9,502 nt of DNA from positions 1 to 9,502 of the forward strand of contig JAKORR010000078.1 of assembly GCA_029777735.1 (NCBI GenBank). Reading direction: 5' to 3'. This document shows, in pieces, positions 6,818 through 9,502 of this stretch. A model generated the notes under the pieces. That model saw only the letters and a program-made list of their open reading frames with translations, was not told where the DNA came from and searched no databases. Source of the DNA: Armatimonadota bacterium (GTDB taxonomy: Bacteria; Armatimonadota; Zipacnadia; Zipacnadales; FEN-943). Position numbers and translations under genes: made by a program. Every line of letters begins with the position of its first letter. Positions within the stretch are counted from its first letter, which is position 1.

Positions 6818-8635
6818 TCATCGCACCAAAGCGTGGCACACGAAGCCATAGGGCGCAAGCCCCACGAAGACCCCCTCGCGAGGTCCGTTAGTGGGGCAGA
6901 AGGACCACACCAGACCCCGAGGGCGCACCGGCCGAGCCGCCTCTCCCTGCCAGGGAAGCACGAAGCGCGGATAAGCCGGTCCAGTAGTCGCGGTCGTGAA
7001 AATGAAAAGACCCGCCCGAGCGAGCACCCAAGCCTCGCCGCCAAGCCGCGGTGAGGGGCCCAGCCAGACTTGCCATGGCTCAAGTACCGCAGCGTCACCA
7101 TGACCCTCGCCCCGCTCCAGAAGGAAATCGACAAGCACGCTTTTTCCAAAAAGGGGTAGTGACTTGCCACGGGCCTCGTTTTCCAGATAGCGAATCATCG
7201 GATAAGACGATGTGGCAGCAGCGCGGCCGGTCCAGTCCTCCGGAGGCGGCTTGGCGCCGATGAACAGATCCTGGTCGCCATCGCCGTCCCAATCGAGGGG
7301 TAGAGGCACGGCAATGCCTTGGCCAGTAAGGGGCATGCCAGAGACGACTACCGCACCTACTTCGACAAAGACGCCGTCATTGCGCCACATACGCACTGTC
7401 CCATCCGCTTGGCCCAGCAGTAGGTCCAGATCGCCGTCGCCATCCAGGTCCGCGAGAGCAGGGAAGCAAGGGCGCAACTCGCCGCCCGTGGCCCGAATCG
7501 CGCCGTCGCGGTCCTGCACTGTTGCCGCCGAGTCGTAGCCACCGTCTATTCCAGCCATCAGTACGCGCAGGAGGCCATCCGCACCCGCGACAACTAGGTC
7601 TTGCCGCCGGTCGCCATTCCAGTCACAGGCCACCGGAGCCGCGCACAGGCCCACGTCCAGCGGCACGTCTGAAGCAGTCAGCCACTCAGTCACGGTGAGC
7701 TTCTCGCCCCGGACATCCGCGACCGCGACAGGTCCCCAGGCGGTGCCCAGTAAAAGGCGCCCCGGCCCGAGTGCGGCAGGGGCGACTACACCGGTTTCTA
7801 TGCCGTCGGGCGTGCGAAGGCCCTCACCGAGTAGCGTAGGCTGTCCCCAACCGCCGTCCACAGTCTCGCAGACGTAAACCCGCGAGGATCCGCCAGCGAC
7901 CAGCTCCTGTTGACCGTCGGCATCAGGGTCCGCGAGGGCCACGCGCACGGCCTCAGAGAAGCGGCCAGACGCACCGCCAAGCCTCACCGGCCCGTTGAGA
8001 ACAAAGACCCGACGATCTACGATCTGCAGCTCCCATAGCTCGCCGGCAGTGGTGCTGAGCAAGAAGACGGCGGGCGTCCGCAGAGCGGTCAATCCACAAG
8101 GCCCTCCGGCGGCGAGGACGTCAGCCATGGCCTGGCCAAGGGGCCTGCCGTCGCAATTCCGCAGCTCTTGGCCGGACGCCAGCCCACTTGCCCTGCTTTC
8201 GTACAACACCAAGCGGTCCCCGAGGAGCAGCAGTAGATCAGGAAGACCGTCGAGGGTGAGGTCAGTGAGGCAAGGCACCGCGGGCATGAGGGACACGCCC
8301 ACGGCCGGTAAGTCAGACACCAACAGCGGTAAGGGCGGCCCCAGCCCCCCACGTTCGTCGGAGGGATAGGCCAAAACGTCGCCGTAGGCCGAGCCTAGGA
8401 CAAGGTCAGGATGGCCGTCGCTGTTGATATCGCCCCAGGTGGGATACGCCCATGTACCGCCTGTGACTGGTCCTTGTGCTAGGCGTACCACGCGGCCAGG
8501 CCAGGTCGGCAGGTCGGACAACAATAGAGTTCCAAGGTAGCCCGCCTCCGCCTCCACCGCCAAGGCCACAAACAACAGGGACAGCATCACCCCGGCTAGG
8601 CTGCGGCTCATCAGTGTGCGCCAGCGGACAAGCAT
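6818..8635 (-). CDS. exported FG-GAP/VCBS-repeat beta-propeller protein
   Basis: This is a 605-residue protein. Residues 1-31 form a signal peptide: basic start (MLVRWRTLMSR), hydrophobic core (LAGVMLSLLFVALAV) and an A-x-A cleavage site (AEA before GY, 29-31). There is no lipobox cysteine, so the mature protein should be periplasmic or extracellular. The body consists of integrin-like FG-GAP/VCBS repeats with calcium-loop motifs: GDINSDGHPDLVLG (68-81), TDLTLDGLPDLLL (124-136), ADPDADGQQELVAGG (235-249), CDWNGDRRQDLVVAG (337-351), ADLDGDGDLDLLLGQADG (395-412) and LDWDGDGDQDLFIG (447-460). Two weak copies at about 180 and 287 complete an even spacing of 50-58 residues, which suggests a 7- or 8-bladed propeller. 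The final 120 residues lack the motif. Such proteins bind ligands or other surface proteins, or act in polysaccharide turnover; no catalytic residues are visible. The ATG overlaps the aminotransferase stop (TGATG), with GGAGG 4 bases upstream. A second Met at residue 9 has no ribosome binding site. Confidence 0.88.
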   Translation of the reverse strand: MLVRWRTLMSRSLAGVMLSLLFVALAVEAEAGYLGTLLLSDLPTWPGRVVRLAQGPVTGGTWAYPTWGDINSDGHPDLVLGSAYGDVLAYPSDERGGLGPPLPLLVSDLPAVGVSLMPAVPCLTDLTLDGLPDLLLLLGDRLVLYESRASGLASGQELRNCDGRPLGQAMADVLAAGGPCGLTALRTPAVFLLSTTAGELWELQIVDRRVFVLNGPVRLGGASGRFSEAVRVALADPDADGQQELVAGGSSRVYVCETVDGGWGQPTLLGEGLRTPDGIETGVVAPAALGPGRLLLGTAWGPVAVADVRGEKLTVTEWLTASDVPLDVGLCAAPVACDWNGDRRQDLVVAGADGLLRVLMAGIDGGYDSAATVQDRDGAIRATGGELRPCFPALADLDGDGDLDLLLGQADGTVRMWRNDGVFVEVGAVVVSGMPLTGQGIAVPLPLDWDGDGDQDLFIGAKPPPEDWTGRAAATSSYPMIRYLENEARGKSLPLFGKSVLVDFLLERGEGHGDAAVLEPWQVWLGPSPRLGGEAWVLARAGLFIFTTATTGPAYPRFVLPWQGEAARPVRPRGLVWSFCPTNGPREGVFVGLAPYGFVCHALVR

Positions 8636-9502
8636 CAGTCCTCCAGCAGTTCGGCCCGATGCTCGTGGACTTTGGCGATGGCCTCCACTATGCTGTCCAT
8701 GTCGTTCCTGTCGCCCAGCAGTACGTTTTGGCCAAGCCAGAAGGAGCCTTCATCACAGGCGTGTTCGACCACGGGCAGACTGAGCGACGCATAGTCCACG
8801 TGTCCCCTGTAGAACCTGCAGGCGAAGGGGCACCCGTCCATGTCTATCCCGCCGCTGTACATGGGCTCGCGGTAGAGAGGATTGTAGCCACGGGAGGCTG
8901 GGATGCCCTCGGCGTTGAGTGCTGCCAGGAAGCGGTCCCGGTGCAGGCCGTCGAAGGCCTCAGCATTGTAGTTGCAGATGAACAGATGGTAGGCGCACTT
9001 CGTCGCGCCTGCAGAGAAGGCCTGGGGTTGGATGCCGGGAACTTCGGCCAGTCGCTCGCGCAGATAGGCGGCATTATCCTGGCGCCGGGCGTCCTGCTCG
9101 GGCCACAGATCCATTCCCCGCAGCAGCAGCGCCGCTTGGAACTCAGTCAAGCGCAGGTTCCAGCCCAGCACCCGGTGATCGTACCAGCCGCCGTCTGGAA
9201 CGCGGCCGACATTGTGGAGCGACCAAGCCTTGCCGTACACATCGCTGTCGTTGGTTGTCACCGCGCCGCCCTCACCGGCCGTGATATTCTTCGACGATTG
9301 GAAGGAGAAGCAGCCCGCGGTGCCCAAACCGCCGACCCGTCTGTCCCCGTACTCCGCGCCGTGGGCCTGCGCGCAGTCCTCGATGACCGCCAGGTTGTGG
9401 CGCTCGGCTATCCGCTTGATGGCATCCATATCGGCGGGCATGCCGCCGATATGCACAGGGATGACGGCCGCCGTGGACTCTGTCACCGCGGTCTCAACCG
9501 CG
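8635..9502 (-). CDS. DegT/DnrJ/EryC1/StrS-family PLP-dependent aminotransferase (5' end outside window)
   Basis: About 288 residues are visible. The frame continues through the right edge (the codons before GTG 9486-9484 read AVETA), so that GTG is internal and roughly the first 100 residues are missing. Numbering from that Val as 1, the visible signatures are VIPVHIGGMPADMD (8-21), VIEDCAQAHGAEYG (34-47, Asp37 contacting the PLP pyridine nitrogen) and CFSFQSSKNITAGEGGAV (59-76), where Lys66 is the internal aldimine lysine. Family helices RLTEFQAALLLRGMD and the closing PLYREPMY region follow. DCAQAHGA plus FSFQSSKNITAGEGG is the version found in members acting on keto-sugars, inososes and the AHBA synthase group. 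These usually transfer an amino group from glutamate or glutamine. The product is therefore probably an amino-sugar or aminocyclitol, but this is inferred from family alone. The stop overlaps the FG-GAP start by one base, making it the first gene visible in a tightly packed run. Confidence 0.9.
   Translation of the reverse strand, partial: AVETAVTESTAAVIPVHIGGMPADMDAIKRIAERHNLAVIEDCAQAHGAEYGDRRVGGLGTAGCFSFQSSKNITAGEGGAVTTNDSDVYGKAWSLHNVGRVPDGGWYDHRVLGWNLRLTEFQAALLLRGMDLWPEQDARRQDNAAYLRERLAEVPGIQPQAFSAGATKCAYHLFICNYNAEAFDGLHRDRFLAALNAEGIPASRGYNPLYREPMYSGGIDMDGCPFACRFYRGHVDYASLSLPVVEHACDEGSFWLGQNVLLGDRNDMDSIVEAIAKVHEHRAELLED
8639..8644 (-). promoter_or_regulatory. ribosome binding site of the FG-GAP gene, inside the aminotransferase 3' end
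   Basis: GGAGGA lies within the last codons of the aminotransferase, and the stop and start overlap as TGATG (8637-8633). The 3-4 base spacing is short. With the one-base overlap it suggests that ribosomes finishing the aminotransferase restart on the FG-GAP protein. It favours Met1 over Met9 as the start. Confidence 0.6.

Overview
This 9.5 kb window looks like part of a chromosome from a GC-rich, probably environmental bacterium. Sugar-metabolism families (Gfo/Idh/MocA oxidoreductase, sugar-isomerase TIM barrel, GH15, DegT-type aminotransferase) sit beside a secreted FG-GAP propeller protein and a membrane-anchored protein of unknown function. This mix is common in uncultivated phyla such as Armatimonadota, Planctomycetota-like groups or Chloroflexota. 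No marker gene is present, so the assignment is only a guess. I see no tRNA, rRNA, CRISPR array, insertion sequence, integrase or phage gene.

Layout. Positions 1-449 (+) hold the C-terminal end of a Gfo/Idh/MocA oxidoreductase, cut by the left edge. It converges on everything else, which lies on the minus strand. Read from right to left, the minus strand carries: a DegT/DnrJ/EryC1/StrS aminotransferase (9502-8635, N-terminus cut off by the right edge); an exported FG-GAP/VCBS propeller protein (8635-6818); a single-pass membrane protein with a long disordered tail (6784-5663); an acetolactate-synthase-like thiamine diphosphate (ThDP) enzyme (5653-3947); a GH15 alpha-glucosidase-type hydrolase (3633-1672); and a sugar phosphate isomerase/epimerase-like TIM barrel (1477-656).

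The first four minus-strand genes are packed like one operon: a one-base TGATG stop/start overlap, then gaps of 33 and 9 bases. The GH15 and TIM-barrel genes follow after gaps of 313 and 194 bases. Those gaps contain weak promoter- or operator-like elements, so these two genes may be separately transcribed. No convincing rho-independent terminator was found anywhere.

How the genes may work together (inference). The aminotransferase probably makes an amino-sugar or aminocyclitol precursor. The ThDP enzyme handles a 2-keto acid or diketone. The GH15 enzyme releases glucose from an alpha-glucan or alpha-glucoside in the cytoplasm. The Gfo/Idh and TIM-barrel proteins oxidise or isomerise sugars or cyclitols. 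The two envelope proteins inside the enzyme operon are the least explained part. I do not see a clear, complete new system. The most unusual item is the translationally coupled propeller protein followed by the tailed membrane protein.
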